64,000 bases of DNA from Paragonimus skrjabini miyazakii (Eukaryota > Platyhelminthes > Trematoda > Plagiorchiida > Troglotrematidae): the NCBI GenBank assembly GCA_014338405.1, contig JTDE01000754.1, positions 24,636 to 88,635 of the forward strand, read 5' to 3'. Numbering within the stretch: position 1 is the first letter of the stretch; each line of letters begins with the position of its first letter. Made by a program: the position numbers and the translations under genes. Below are positions 59,901 to 64,000 of the stretch, piece after piece. Below the pieces are notes generated by a model. That model was not told where the DNA came from, ran no database searches, and saw only the letters and a list, made by a program, of their open reading frames with translations.

Positions 59901-62825
59901 GCGAAAGTTGTGATCAATTGTGGGTGATGTTCAACTTGAAAATAACAATCCTGTTGAATCCAGTTGCTAACCATAAGATTACAACTTCTCCGTTTGAAAA
60001 CGCAGTTATTGAAATTTTTGAAATTTTTTTGGTTTGATTCCTAGTAAGTGATAGAGAATTTAAACATCTGTAAACAGTAACAGTTTTCTTAATTGTGTTG
60101 ACCTTCAAACGGAATTCGGGTCAAAACATGACTTAGTTGTGAATGCTGATAAAAACTTTTGAATCTGAACCACACCAATAACTTGTTTTCTGAAAATGAT
60201 CAACAGAGGGCCAAGTGGGGATATTACGCGTGAGAGTATATTGATTTGTAGACGGTCGCATTTCAACCAAATTTCCATCATCGTGTTCGTTATTGCACTG
60301 ACTTCGTTTAGTAGTTTTTCATGTTCAATCCTCTGAGGCAGAAGAAGGTAGCACCTCTCAGTCTTCATTATACATCGTCATCGTGATTGGAGTTTGATTC
60401 CATTCGATCAACAGCGTGTGATTTAAGATGGCAATAGGTATATTGTATTCTCCTGAGCGTTTACTGTGTAGCATTCACAGCTCTCGTTTCGGAGGTCTAC
60501 ATGGGCCAATAGTCGCACATACTTTCGAAGACTATACAAAAATTTACGAGCAATTGGTATGTTCCAAAATGTTCTTTGGATGTAATTTAATCTGATAAGT
60601 TAGCTTATTGTGGTTGAGGTGCAAAAAATTTCGAACAATTAATTCTGATCCATAAAAGTACGAACACTAATACGCGTTATCGTTAAGTCAATATTAGACT
60701 GCACATTGTCTGCTGAAAACCGGGACGGATAGGATATGTCATGTTTTAGTAAGAGTCTGTATAAACACAATAATGGCGCGAAAGATAATATTTTCGCGTC
60801 AGTACGAAACGGACGCATTAACTACGTTGTAACATTCATCTATATTTTGATAAGCTGAACAAACAACGCCACACTTGTTTAAGTCAAAACTGTATGTGAT
60901 TTGAAGAGTTTGAGTGTTTGGTTGTTCGCTGGGTTTGGCATTTAGGTCCCCTACCCTTCTTCTCTCTCTTCCTGTACAGGGTTTTTTGCCTTCGTGGTTG
61001 TGTGACCGTTAAGCATCAGTGGGAACCACTGACGTATTGCTGTCTATGGTGATGATGAATATGATGATGGGCTTGCATTTCGGTTGCATACGTGTCATCA
61101 CCAAACGGTGTGATGTCATCAGTACGTAGACATTTGAGCTTATGGATTTGAGCGTGAAAGCTCCAATGGTAACAAAATAGCAATGGGTGACGACAGTTTA
61201 GGACTGGTACAAGAAAGATGTTGAAACTGGTGAAGAGAAATACCGACACCAGCAATTACATTGGACGCGGAAATCTGTCAAACTATTGTCCATTAGTAGA
61301 CGAACAGGATGTTCTTATCAGAGGAGTAAGTCTCAACACAAAAATGGTATCAAACAGAGGACAATTAGGCAAATTGTGGTACAAAATGAAATGAAACGGA
61401 GTGTTATCTGGCAATATATCATCTCATTCAAAACACTTAACAAACAGTTAAATATCGTTACACCAACTTCTATGCAAAAAAAGCTACACGCGTACTGATC
61501 GTGTCAATTTCTTTTGATGATGAAACTTTTGCAGCTTAGTTGTCGCGAACAATGCAATACGTAAACACTGAACCCGAGCCACCAACTCCACCACAAGCCC
61601 CGACAATCCAAAGTGTACTTGTCAGTTAGCATTGTTTTAAATACTGGTACACCCTTTTCATCGTTTAGTGTGGACCTACAATTTAATTACAAAGGCTTGC
61701 ATGATTCCAGACGGAGTTCGATTTGATTGTATCTAAACTATACAAATGTCACAATACATTACTGTTTGGTACACATATTTTCTTCCCACCACTAAGTATG
61801 TTATTTATAAATAGAGATACAAACTCCGAATAGACTAACTTCTTAAAAACTCTAACCAAGGCAATGTATTTCACAGTCGGAACTTGACTTGAAACAACTA
61901 AGTGGACGAGTAACAGAGAGAAAGTGTACAATTTCTGACTGGTCGAAGTAGAGCACATACCAACTGAAAGTATCCGGTTACTGTCGTCAAGTTAACTCAA
62001 ACGGACATTTTGGACTGAAAATACTAAAACTATAAAGGGGTTCTGTCGTTCCGTATTGTTGCTACTTCTGTTTGTTCGCTGGTGACAACAGAAGGATCGT
62101 TTCTGTCACGTAAATTAACTATAAAATGTGAAACACTTGCCTATCTTTACGCACAATTTCGACATTGAAAACTTTCAAAATCTTTCTTCTCTAACAGAGG
62201 AAAAGACTGGTGTTGAATAAAAACACACTACTACGGAATATCAACACATCGCTAACCGAGTTCAGTGGTCCCAGATAATGACGGATTACAAGCCTTGGAG
62301 AAATCGACCTTTTAGCGCAAACATGCTGGTAGGATCAGCGAATCCAGGGGAATGAGAGAATTCATGGAAGGGTAATGCAACAAGTCTGACATCATCTTGA
62401 CCAAAAACGCTAAACAAATTTGTAAGATGTGCAACTTTGTCTACTTTTCATCTGAAAATGCCTACAGTACGATTCAAACATACATTTATTTCGTTGGAAC
62501 ATAGCTGGCACACGGAACTCTCCATTGACCCTAGGTATTTACACATTCTTTCCAAGTATCCTGCTCAAAATTTTAAGAATTTTTCGAAAAAATAGTAAAT
62601 CATATCATGTTTTCAAAGATCAGCGGTGTGTGGATTGTGAATGGAGCTAACGTAGACCTACGATCAATCGTACGGAAAGATACGGAACCAAAAGCAAGTT
62701 TTCCTTACCTGGTTGATCATTGCCATCCTCGTTGTATGCAGATGATTGAACAGCTCGGCCAGAGAATCTTTCACCACTTCATCGCTCTTCATGATTGTTA
62801 ACCGTATATCACAGAGGATTTCAAT
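11283..62825 (-). CDS. Rho GTPase-activating protein gene, multi-exon, partial
   Basis: This is the host gene of the window, read right to left in at least ten exons (listed individually). RhoGAP domains speed GTP hydrolysis by Rho, Rac or Cdc42 in the cytoplasm and at membranes, switching off actin signalling. Seven exons from 46858 to 11283 join in frame (1860 bases, 620 codons). They give a Ser-rich linker, a full RhoGAP domain of about 200 residues, and a long Ser/Thr-rich tail. Landmarks are GIYRV with the arginine finger, HPLTLAGLIK, LPEPLLTYSLY, NLGTMFGPTVLR and VVEVLIECVTEIF. Three further upstream exons encode a helical region. Introns reach about 10 kb and hold the LINE and SINE copies. 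The subfamily is not determined: the FGPT block and final helix recall the GRAF, oligophrenin and GMIP groups, while LPEPLLTYSLYP recalls p50RhoGAP. The first exon, the last exon and at least one internal exon are missing from this model. Confidence 0.9.
14156..14300 (+). mobile_element. SINE family B, copy 1 (tRNA-derived, decayed)
   Basis: It aligns with 26960-27115 over roughly 140 bases. Shared pieces are TGAGTxACTG, ATTTTxxAGCTT, ACCGCGTTTAGGCAT (against GCCGCATTTGGGCAT) and TTTTCTACCGCTG (against TTTCTAGTGCTG). The centre, TGGTAGAGCGCTTACC, is the D-arm half of a tRNA-like sequence. The B box is eroded. Two copies in one window with a tRNA-like core indicate an old SINE family; similarity was judged by eye. 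Confidence 0.6.
15016..15059. repeat. Two adjacent hairpins
   Basis: Hairpin 1 pairs GGACTCACCGT (15016-15026) with ACGGTGAATCC (15031-15041), 10 of 11 bases as Watson-Crick pairs plus one mismatch, with a 4-base loop. Hairpin 2 starts at the next base and pairs TTATCGT (15042-15048) with ACGATAA (15053-15059), a perfect 7-base stem with a 4-base loop. They lie in an intron of the RhoGAP gene. No function can be assigned. Confidence 0.75.
18883..19271 (-). CDS. RhoGAP gene exon i (last RhoGAP helix, Ser-rich tail)
   Basis: A 389-base exon, phase 2 in and phase 1 out. The acceptor is atatgtttccag, which restores the frame FQVANMMEFMDNKGQ. The last RhoGAP helix, VVEVLIECVTEIFGPADQ, follows. 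The rest is hydrophilic and Ser-rich (RSARRSSASAERQRKDDGD) and probably disordered. The donor used here (CCTCAG then GTTCGG) is weak. I chose it because it is the one that keeps the reading frame into exon j. The open frame itself continues to about 18818. Confidence 0.85.
20729..20973 (-). mobile_element. SINE family A, inverted 5' portion
   Basis: On the minus strand this carries the leader and tRNA-like head of the family: GTTAACAAACAGTAAC, CATATGACAATTC, then box A and box B regions (GTTCTAGTCCCAGCAGTGG). It stops at GGATATGCACT, the first strand of the ribozyme stem I. The matching 3' portion lies 50 bases to the right in the opposite orientation. It aligns closely with the copies at 23.2 and 59.7 kb. 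Confidence 0.85.
21023..21144 (+). mobile_element. SINE family A, 3' portion with hammerhead
   Basis: This is the forward-strand 3' part of the family. It starts at the ribozyme (ATGCACTACTGACGAG), continues through ACTGGAAAGTCTATGGGAAT and ends at AATTGTGGGTGATGTTCAA. Together with the inverted head to its left it makes one inverted, split element, the arrangement expected from twin priming or a later inversion. Confidence 0.85.
21027..21071 (+). ncRNA. Hammerhead ribozyme, type I, intact core
   Basis: The conserved core is complete. CUGACGA is at 21033-21039 and GAAA at 21054-21057. Stem II is GCUCU (21040-21044) with AGAGC (21049-21053), closing an AACG loop. Stem I pairs GCACUA (21027-21032) with UAGUGC (21066-21071), six Watson-Crick pairs. 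The short stem III pairs ACU with GGU around a 2-base loop, and the predicted cut follows C at 21065 (GUC). Hammerheads cut their own RNA backbone. The very short stem III suggests weak activity as a monomer and action as a dimer, as known for schistosome Sm-alpha ribozymes. Confidence 0.9.
23045..23371 (-). mobile_element. SINE family A, near-complete copy in intron
   Basis: On the minus strand the order is leader (GTTAACAGACAGTAATTGTG), tRNA-like region (CAATGGCGCAGTGATAAAC for box A, GGTTCAAGTCCCGGC for box B), damaged hammerhead (23123-23167), then tail ending GGGTGATGTTCAACTTGA. It lies between exons h and i of the RhoGAP gene, same strand, about 150 bases from exon h. Transcription of the host gene would therefore produce the element in sense. 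Confidence 0.9.
23123..23167 (-). ncRNA. Hammerhead ribozyme copy with a core mutation
   Basis: Same 45-base layout as the copies at 21.0 and 59.8 kb. CUGACGA is intact and stem I is GCACUA with UAGUGC. The palindromic stem III strand ACUCGAGU is followed by C at the cut site. The segment after stem II reads CAAAA where the core needs GAAA preceded by C, so the conserved G12 is A. Stem II is also weakened (GCCCU with AGUGC, one mismatch). In known hammerheads G12 acts as general base, so this copy is predicted to be inactive or very slow. Confidence 0.8.
23518..23604 (-). CDS. RhoGAP gene exon h (FGPT block)
   Basis: An 87-base exon, phase 2 in and out. The acceptor is gattgcgttcacag and the donor is AAACCAAA then GTGAGC. 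It encodes VAACQSENQMSPANLGTMFG, then PTVLRQKP, the strongly conserved NxMxxxNLxxxFGPxLLR block. Thr stands at the position that is Asn in p50RhoGAP (FGPN), a substitution common in the family. A SINE copy ends about 150 bases away, and an apparent plus-strand frame of 116 codons running over both is only antisense. Confidence 0.93.
24562..25985 (-). pseudogene. CR1-like LINE reverse transcriptase fragment
   Basis: Minus-strand remains of a non-LTR reverse transcriptase, in several frames. Visible in order are FPVVLKSCAP, TATPIIKNGFTDDP then NCRPIALLSVISKVV (fingers), a DFS-AIDRVDLRFLLQKL block (motif A region), GLDERLLTWLDNF, and an eroded motif B (GLPQGSIL in one frame). NNQTFKVNKSKIMHV, WERDLETIAADSL and HPNLEETC follow, then the typical C-terminal DQILTYKILH and LRGHSLKL blocks. 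The segment that should carry the catalytic FADD motif is missing between motif B and the KVNKSKIM block. Stops and shifts are frequent. The CR1 or jockey-type assignment comes from the C-terminal signature and is inference. Confidence 0.8.
26960..27115 (+). mobile_element. SINE family B, copy 2 (tRNA-derived)
   Basis: The pol III A box TAGCTCAGCTG (27037-27047) fits the consensus, and a near B box GGTTGGAATCA (27089-27099) follows at tRNA-like spacing. The bases around them (GTAGCTCAGCTGTTAGAA) are close to a true tRNA D arm, but the anticodon and acceptor arms do not fold, so it is not a functional tRNA gene. It aligns with 14156-14300, including about 70 bases before the tRNA-like part. 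Confidence 0.65.
28269..28302. repeat. (TA)n microsatellite
   Basis: Alternating TA run, interrupted once (TATATTTATATA), inside an intron of the RhoGAP gene. A simple repeat only. Confidence 0.85.
30114..30452 (-). mobile_element. SINE family A, diverged copy, ribozyme lost
   Basis: The minus strand aligns with the other family A copies from the leader (CCATGAGGTCATTGACTGGAG) to the tail (ACGATCAGTTGTGGGTGATG). The tRNA-like boxes are eroded. In the ribozyme region the sequence runs GCAGTAATTGAAACGAAACT, so CUGACGA and stem II are gone while the downstream CGAAACTC remains. It is therefore an old copy without a ribozyme. It lies about 0.4 kb from the LINE fragment at 30.83 kb. Confidence 0.75.
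30831..31560 (-). pseudogene. RTE-like LINE fragment (RT fingers and palm)
   Basis: Minus-strand fragment covering only the first half of the reverse transcriptase. It holds FTEAEVCNFLSALERNRAAC, PDDLVQALFKEGGEALLEAL, SIRGSCENHRSITLIPVI, NIREEQAGFRPGRRCINHI, then VFLDCKGAFDSVDRSTLLE (motif A) and SGVRQGYPVSPFLFSFVMDE (motif B). It stops before the catalytic YADD region. One frameshift lies near 31.15 kb. The wording of these blocks is closest to the LINE at 42-45 kb, so the two belong to one subfamily. Loss of the 3' half means it is not a simple 5'-truncated insertion. Confidence 0.85.
32627..32748 (-). CDS. RhoGAP gene exon g (central helices)
   Basis: A 122-base exon, phase 0 in and phase 2 out. 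The acceptor is ctgtttttccag and the donor is TTCACAG then GTAAGT. The peptide runs VYDSADPGVVKELVKRL, then LSPGNLKLAGLLFHHLH. This is the helix-loop-helix in which most RhoGAPs have LPxxNxxTLxxLxxHL. The split AG of its last codon is completed by the first base of exon h to give Arg. Confidence 0.92.
32749..34103 (-). other. Intron of the RhoGAP gene (between exons f and g)
   Basis: About 1.35 kb. A TATG/TTTG-rich stretch lies at 33560-33602. A relatively GC-rich tract at about 33760-33970, containing GGTGTGTGAGTGGAACCGC and GCGCAGGCGTCC, looks like part of an unidentified repeat. No exon seen. Confidence 0.55.
34104..34160 (-). CDS. RhoGAP gene exon f (LPEPLL block)
   Basis: A 57-base microexon (19 codons, phase 0 in and out). 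The acceptor is gtctttacag and the donor is GGCAAA then GTATGT. It encodes LPEPLLTYSLYPNFVELGK, one of the most recognisable RhoGAP blocks. It joins exon e in frame to give LIKTRLIA-LPEPLL. Confidence 0.93.
34161..41335 (-). other. Intron of the RhoGAP gene (between exons e and f)
   Basis: About 7.2 kb without a supported exon. A small (CAGT)n run lies at 38129-38149. The remaining open frames, for example 36385-36657 (-) and 37899-38327 (+), show no recognisable motif. No mobile element could be identified, though very old copies may be beyond visual recognition. Confidence 0.55.
38129..38149. repeat. (CAGT)n microsatellite
   Basis: Five consecutive CAGT units in an intron of the RhoGAP gene. 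A simple repeat. Confidence 0.8.
41336..41500 (-). CDS. RhoGAP gene exon e (arginine finger)
   Basis: A 165-base exon (55 codons, phase 0 in and out), with acceptor ttactcgacag and donor GATTGCC then GTAAGT. It opens with GIYRVPASKAKVASLLETL. The Arg in GIYR is the catalytic arginine finger of RhoGAP domains, followed by the usual spacer and then EHPLTLAGLIKTRLIA. The Lys of LIK corresponds to the conserved Lys that precedes the LPEPL block. The Arg four residues after it in most RhoGAPs (LRELPEP) is Ile here (LIALPEP). Confidence 0.92.
42560..43690 (+). pseudogene. LINE endonuclease domain, broken (second large copy)
   Basis: Visible in order are NIGAFYARTP, LHVDVCCISETRIQDSKQ with the acidic SETR motif, LTAPELSTRYWLYTSGDS and AAVTGQAVVGTVLA. 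The GDFNAQ metal-binding block appears as a stop followed by DTNAQVDRLG, so Gly is lost to TGA and Phe to Thr. LDSDHALVCCRFAL near 43300 holds the catalytic SDH. The linker to the reverse transcriptase follows (QQRLAVEKLALPSVK). Stops and frame changes near 42.82, 43.03 and 43.69 kb make it non-functional. Confidence 0.82.
43893..45121 (+). pseudogene. LINE reverse transcriptase, broken, YADD kept
   Basis: Reverse transcriptase of the 42-45 kb LINE. Blocks in order are NRNKAAGPDDLVPAPFKEG, VPIFKKGIRSSCENHRGIS, then a frame change. LENALDSVDRYTLLESH follows (motif A, with the usual Phe-Asp partly altered), then RSRVRQGFPLSPFLFNFVMD (motif B; Gly of SGVRQG is Arg). LDYADDKVLLFDNF has the intact catalytic YADD at 44684-44695. 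KYFGMRFAVSQCKVFLHN and LYGGETWPL follow at the end. Stops separate the three main frames (44273, 44881, 45121). The intact YADD beside broken neighbours suggests younger decay than the copy at 2-5 kb. Confidence 0.85.
46518..46858 (-). CDS. RhoGAP gene exon d (linker and start of RhoGAP domain)
   Basis: A 341-base exon, phase 1 in and phase 0 out. The acceptor is ctgttctttcag; a tandem CAGCAG allows an alternative start 3 bases on, at 46855. The donor is ACTCAT then GTGAGT. It begins with an acidic, Ser-rich linker (HSDSESDGEPQVENN), then a basic patch (DSKKSIRKRG). The first RhoGAP helices follow (PVARCVSAIEKQPGGLETH), matching the family pattern before the arginine-finger loop. The exon boundary falls just before GIYR in the next exon. 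Confidence 0.88.
57425..57443. repeat. Perfect 8-base hairpin beside the assembly gap
   Basis: GCGTTATC and GATAACGC are perfect reverse complements with an AGA loop. The hairpin ends six bases before the run of N. Such structures can stall sequencing or assembly, which may be why the gap is here. Confidence 0.7.
57450..57549. other. Assembly gap (100 N)
   Basis: Exactly 100 undetermined bases, a size commonly used as a placeholder for a gap of unknown length. It lies in the intron just downstream of RhoGAP exon c. Confidence 0.98.
57626..57768 (-). CDS. RhoGAP gene exon c (N-terminal region)
   Basis: A 143-base exon, phase 0 in and phase 2 out. The acceptor is atctaaagtatcag and the donor is GGCTTAAA then GTAAGT. 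The peptide includes AFQDYVPCSDYKSLLEEHI and DYFPEKYQFAGFHEAAAS. It is well formed coding sequence, but I do not recognise its domain. The exit phase does not match the next exon I can find (46858, phase 1 in), so at least one exon in between is missing. The 100-base gap at 57450-57549 lies only 76 bases downstream in the gene. Confidence 0.65.
59740..59795 (+). promoter_or_regulatory. RNA polymerase III boxes A and B in SINE A
   Basis: Box A is TGGCACAGTGG (59740-59750), fitting TRGYNNANNNG. Box B is GGTTCAAGTCC (59785-59795), fitting GGTTCRANNCC at every position. The 34-base separation is within the tRNA range. The surrounding arms do not fold as a normal tRNA, so this is a promoter relic of a tRNA ancestor and could start transcription just upstream. 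Confidence 0.85.
59817..59861 (+). ncRNA. Hammerhead ribozyme, type I, intact core
   Basis: CUGACGA (59823-59829), stem II GCUCU (59830-59834) with AGAGC (59839-59843) around AAUG, and GAAA (59844-59847) are all in place. Stem I pairs GCACUA (59817-59822) with UGGUGC (59856-59861), one pair being G-U. Stem III is the palindrome ACUCGAGU (59847-59854), leaving only a 2-base loop in a monomer but a perfect 8-base duplex between two molecules. The predicted cut is after C59855. Bases beyond stem I (GAUAU on the left, UUCUUU on the right) could give the loop contacts that natural hammerheads need. Confidence 0.92.
60228..60332 (-). CDS. RhoGAP gene exon b (N-terminal helical region)
   Basis: A 105-base exon (35 codons, phase 0 in and out) behind a strong pyrimidine-rich acceptor (ttcttctgcctcag). 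Its donor GTAATA is weaker than the others. The peptide EHEKLLNEVSAITNTMME continues as a predicted helix with alternating charged and hydrophobic residues. It fits in frame between the exons at 62.7 and 57.6 kb, which is the main support. An alternative is that this is a chance open stretch, since the open frame continues on both sides. Confidence 0.5.
60333..62708 (-). other. Intron of the RhoGAP gene (between exons a and b)
   Basis: About 2.4 kb with no supported exon or repeat. A short GATGATGAATATGATGATGG stretch near 61.05 kb could be a LINE tail remnant, but no LINE body is recognisable beside it. Confidence 0.5.
62709..62825 (-). CDS. RhoGAP gene exon a (N-terminal helical region)
   Basis: A 117-base exon (39 codons, phase 0 in and out). 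It has a good acceptor (atgttttacag before ATTGAAATCC) and a good donor (AACCAG then GTAAGG). The peptide includes EVVKDSLAELFNHLHTTR, which looks strongly helical and amphipathic. It could be part of a BAR or F-BAR-like bundle, which many RhoGAP proteins carry, but I recognise no specific signature. It is the most upstream exon found; the start codon is not visible. Confidence 0.6.
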
Positions 62826-64000
62826 CTGTAAAACATATGTGAACACACTAATTTGTGCACGACAACAAAACATTTTGAGAAACTATGATTGAAGCATAGT
62901 GAGGTGGAGATTGTGTACGGCCGAAACAGTCGCGTTTGCGCATAGAACATCTGAAGGAAGTTCAGCCTGACGATTTCGATAATATTGTTCTGTGAACCTT
63001 ATAACGTGAACTATTAGTGGGTATGCATAGTACCTGCTTACTAATGATGTTTAAATAAAATAGGCCTTCACTTTACGCGATACGTTTGCGAGCACTTTTT
63101 GGGTCTCGCTACCCTGTTTAGGATTCCTTGAAAAGTACACGTCCCTCAAACAGCACGCTGTAGTTACTCCCTAAACAAAAACGATTGAACCGATCCACAA
63201 AACTTCTAGGCATGTGTAAAGACATTGTTTATGTACATCCTACTCTTATCATAGTTCTCACAAAATATTTAGAGACGGTGGAGCTTGTTCTATTTACTCA
63301 TCAAATGATTTAGGCAGCTTACGTCATACTTGCTTCAATGTATACGATTTTCCCTGCAACCCTCAGTTGTCCCGGAGTTCAGTGACTTCTTAAACTGTTT
63401 TTCTATATTTTGTTGAAGTTAATAAAATAACTAAAACTTTCGGTACTCAGTGCACCCGTAATGGACTTCAAACTATCGCGGATCCATTTGTGTTTCAAAC
63501 ATTGTAACTCAGCTTTTCCTTACTATCGGTAAACAATACGACGATCTTTATAGTTGGAACTCCATATTTTGGGGTGTGTACAGCAATTTCCTGGCTTGGT
63601 TTGACTTTAAAGTTAAGATATAGTCGAGGAGATAAAAATGTTTTTGAGTAAAATCAATATCCGATATTGTATTATTTACACAAAACAGATTTGATCGCAC
63701 ACAACCTGCAAAGACAAGAGAATGGAACGACAACAACAAAAAACAAATACCGTATTTCATACGTATTAGTACATTGCTATTACATGAAAACGGCTTTAAT
63801 TATTTCGCTATGTTCGAGAATCATGTTTAACGTAACCGTATCAATAGAGTGTCACCTAGCTTTGAAACTAGCGATTGCATAGCATTGGAGTTTCTGAAGT
63901 AACTAGGACTGCCCATTGCTTGTGAACTTGTGTACAAGACAGTCAAGAATGCAAAACAATCTTACAGTAAACAACATGACAGCTAGAGTACTTCAAATGA
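62826..64000. other. Upstream intron or flank, nothing recognised
   Basis: The last 1.2 kb is AT-rich and shows no exon, promoter or repeat I can support. Because exon a has an acceptor in front of it, the gene's first exon must lie here or beyond the window. Confidence 0.5.

Larger units (their letters stand above)
59571..59940 (+). mobile_element. SINE family A, best-preserved copy with hammerhead
   Basis: The reference copy of the family, about 370 bases. A leader of some 150 bases (including AGTCCTAATCATAGGG, GTTAACAGGCAGTAACTG and CATATGATAATTCGG) precedes the tRNA-like region. That region has a perfect pol III A box (59740-59750) and B box (59785-59795). An intact hammerhead ribozyme (59817-59861) follows, then the tail ACTGGAAAGTCTATGGGAAT to GGGTGATGTTCAACTTGA. 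There is no open reading frame of note. The combination of pol III boxes and a hammerhead matches the published design of schistosome Sm-alpha elements; whether the sequences are homologous needs alignment. Confidence 0.9.
57769..60227 (-). other. Intron of the RhoGAP gene (between exons b and c)
   Basis: About 2.5 kb. The right-hand part holds the SINE A copy at 59.57-59.94 kb in the antisense orientation to the gene. The rest shows no exon I can support; the 146-codon frame at 58734-59174 (-) has no recognisable motif. Confidence 0.55.

Noticed and set aside
61051..61071. GATGATGAATATGATGATGG, considered as a LINE tail
   Set aside because: Short, interrupted, and with no LINE 3' region beside it.

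Overview
This window looks like animal nuclear DNA, most probably from a parasitic flatworm (trematode). It is AT-rich with sparse short exons, GT-AG introns of kilobases, several decayed non-LTR retrotransposons of the kind abundant in flukes, and a dispersed tRNA-derived element carrying a hammerhead ribozyme, as the schistosome Sm-alpha family does. No species can be named from the sequence alone, and there is nothing bacterial or viral here.

The only host gene I can support is on the minus strand and fills most of the window, from about 62.8 kb down to 11.3 kb. It encodes a Rho GTPase-activating protein. Read in transcript order, the exons are at 62709-62825, 60228-60332, 57626-57768, 46518-46858, 41336-41500, 34104-34160, 32627-32748, 23518-23604, 18883-19271 and 11283-11981. 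From 46.9 kb onward every junction is phase-compatible, and the joined exons give a complete RhoGAP domain (arginine-finger block, LPEPLL block, FGPT block, terminal helix) followed by a Ser/Thr-rich tail. The three upstream exons are in phase with each other and encode a helical, unrecognised N-terminal region. At least one exon between 57.6 and 46.9 kb is missing from my model, and the first and last exons were not found.

The rest is intron, flank and repeats. There are three RTE-like LINE copies: 2.1-5.5 kb minus, 30.8-31.6 kb minus and 41.95-45.15 kb plus. A CR1-like LINE fragment lies at 24.56-25.99 kb minus. All four are broken by frameshifts, stops or deletions.

There are two tRNA-derived SINE families. 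Family A (copies near 10.6, 20.7-21.1, 23.0-23.4, 30.1-30.5 and 59.6-59.9 kb) has pol III boxes A and B followed by a hammerhead ribozyme motif. The motif is intact in two copies, has one core change in a third, and is destroyed in two. Family B has copies near 14.2 and 27.0 kb. Simple repeats, several strong hairpins and a 100-base assembly gap (57450-57549) complete the picture.

The gene and the repeats are not functionally linked, except that the introns have accumulated the elements. The ribozyme-bearing SINE family is the most interesting system in the window.
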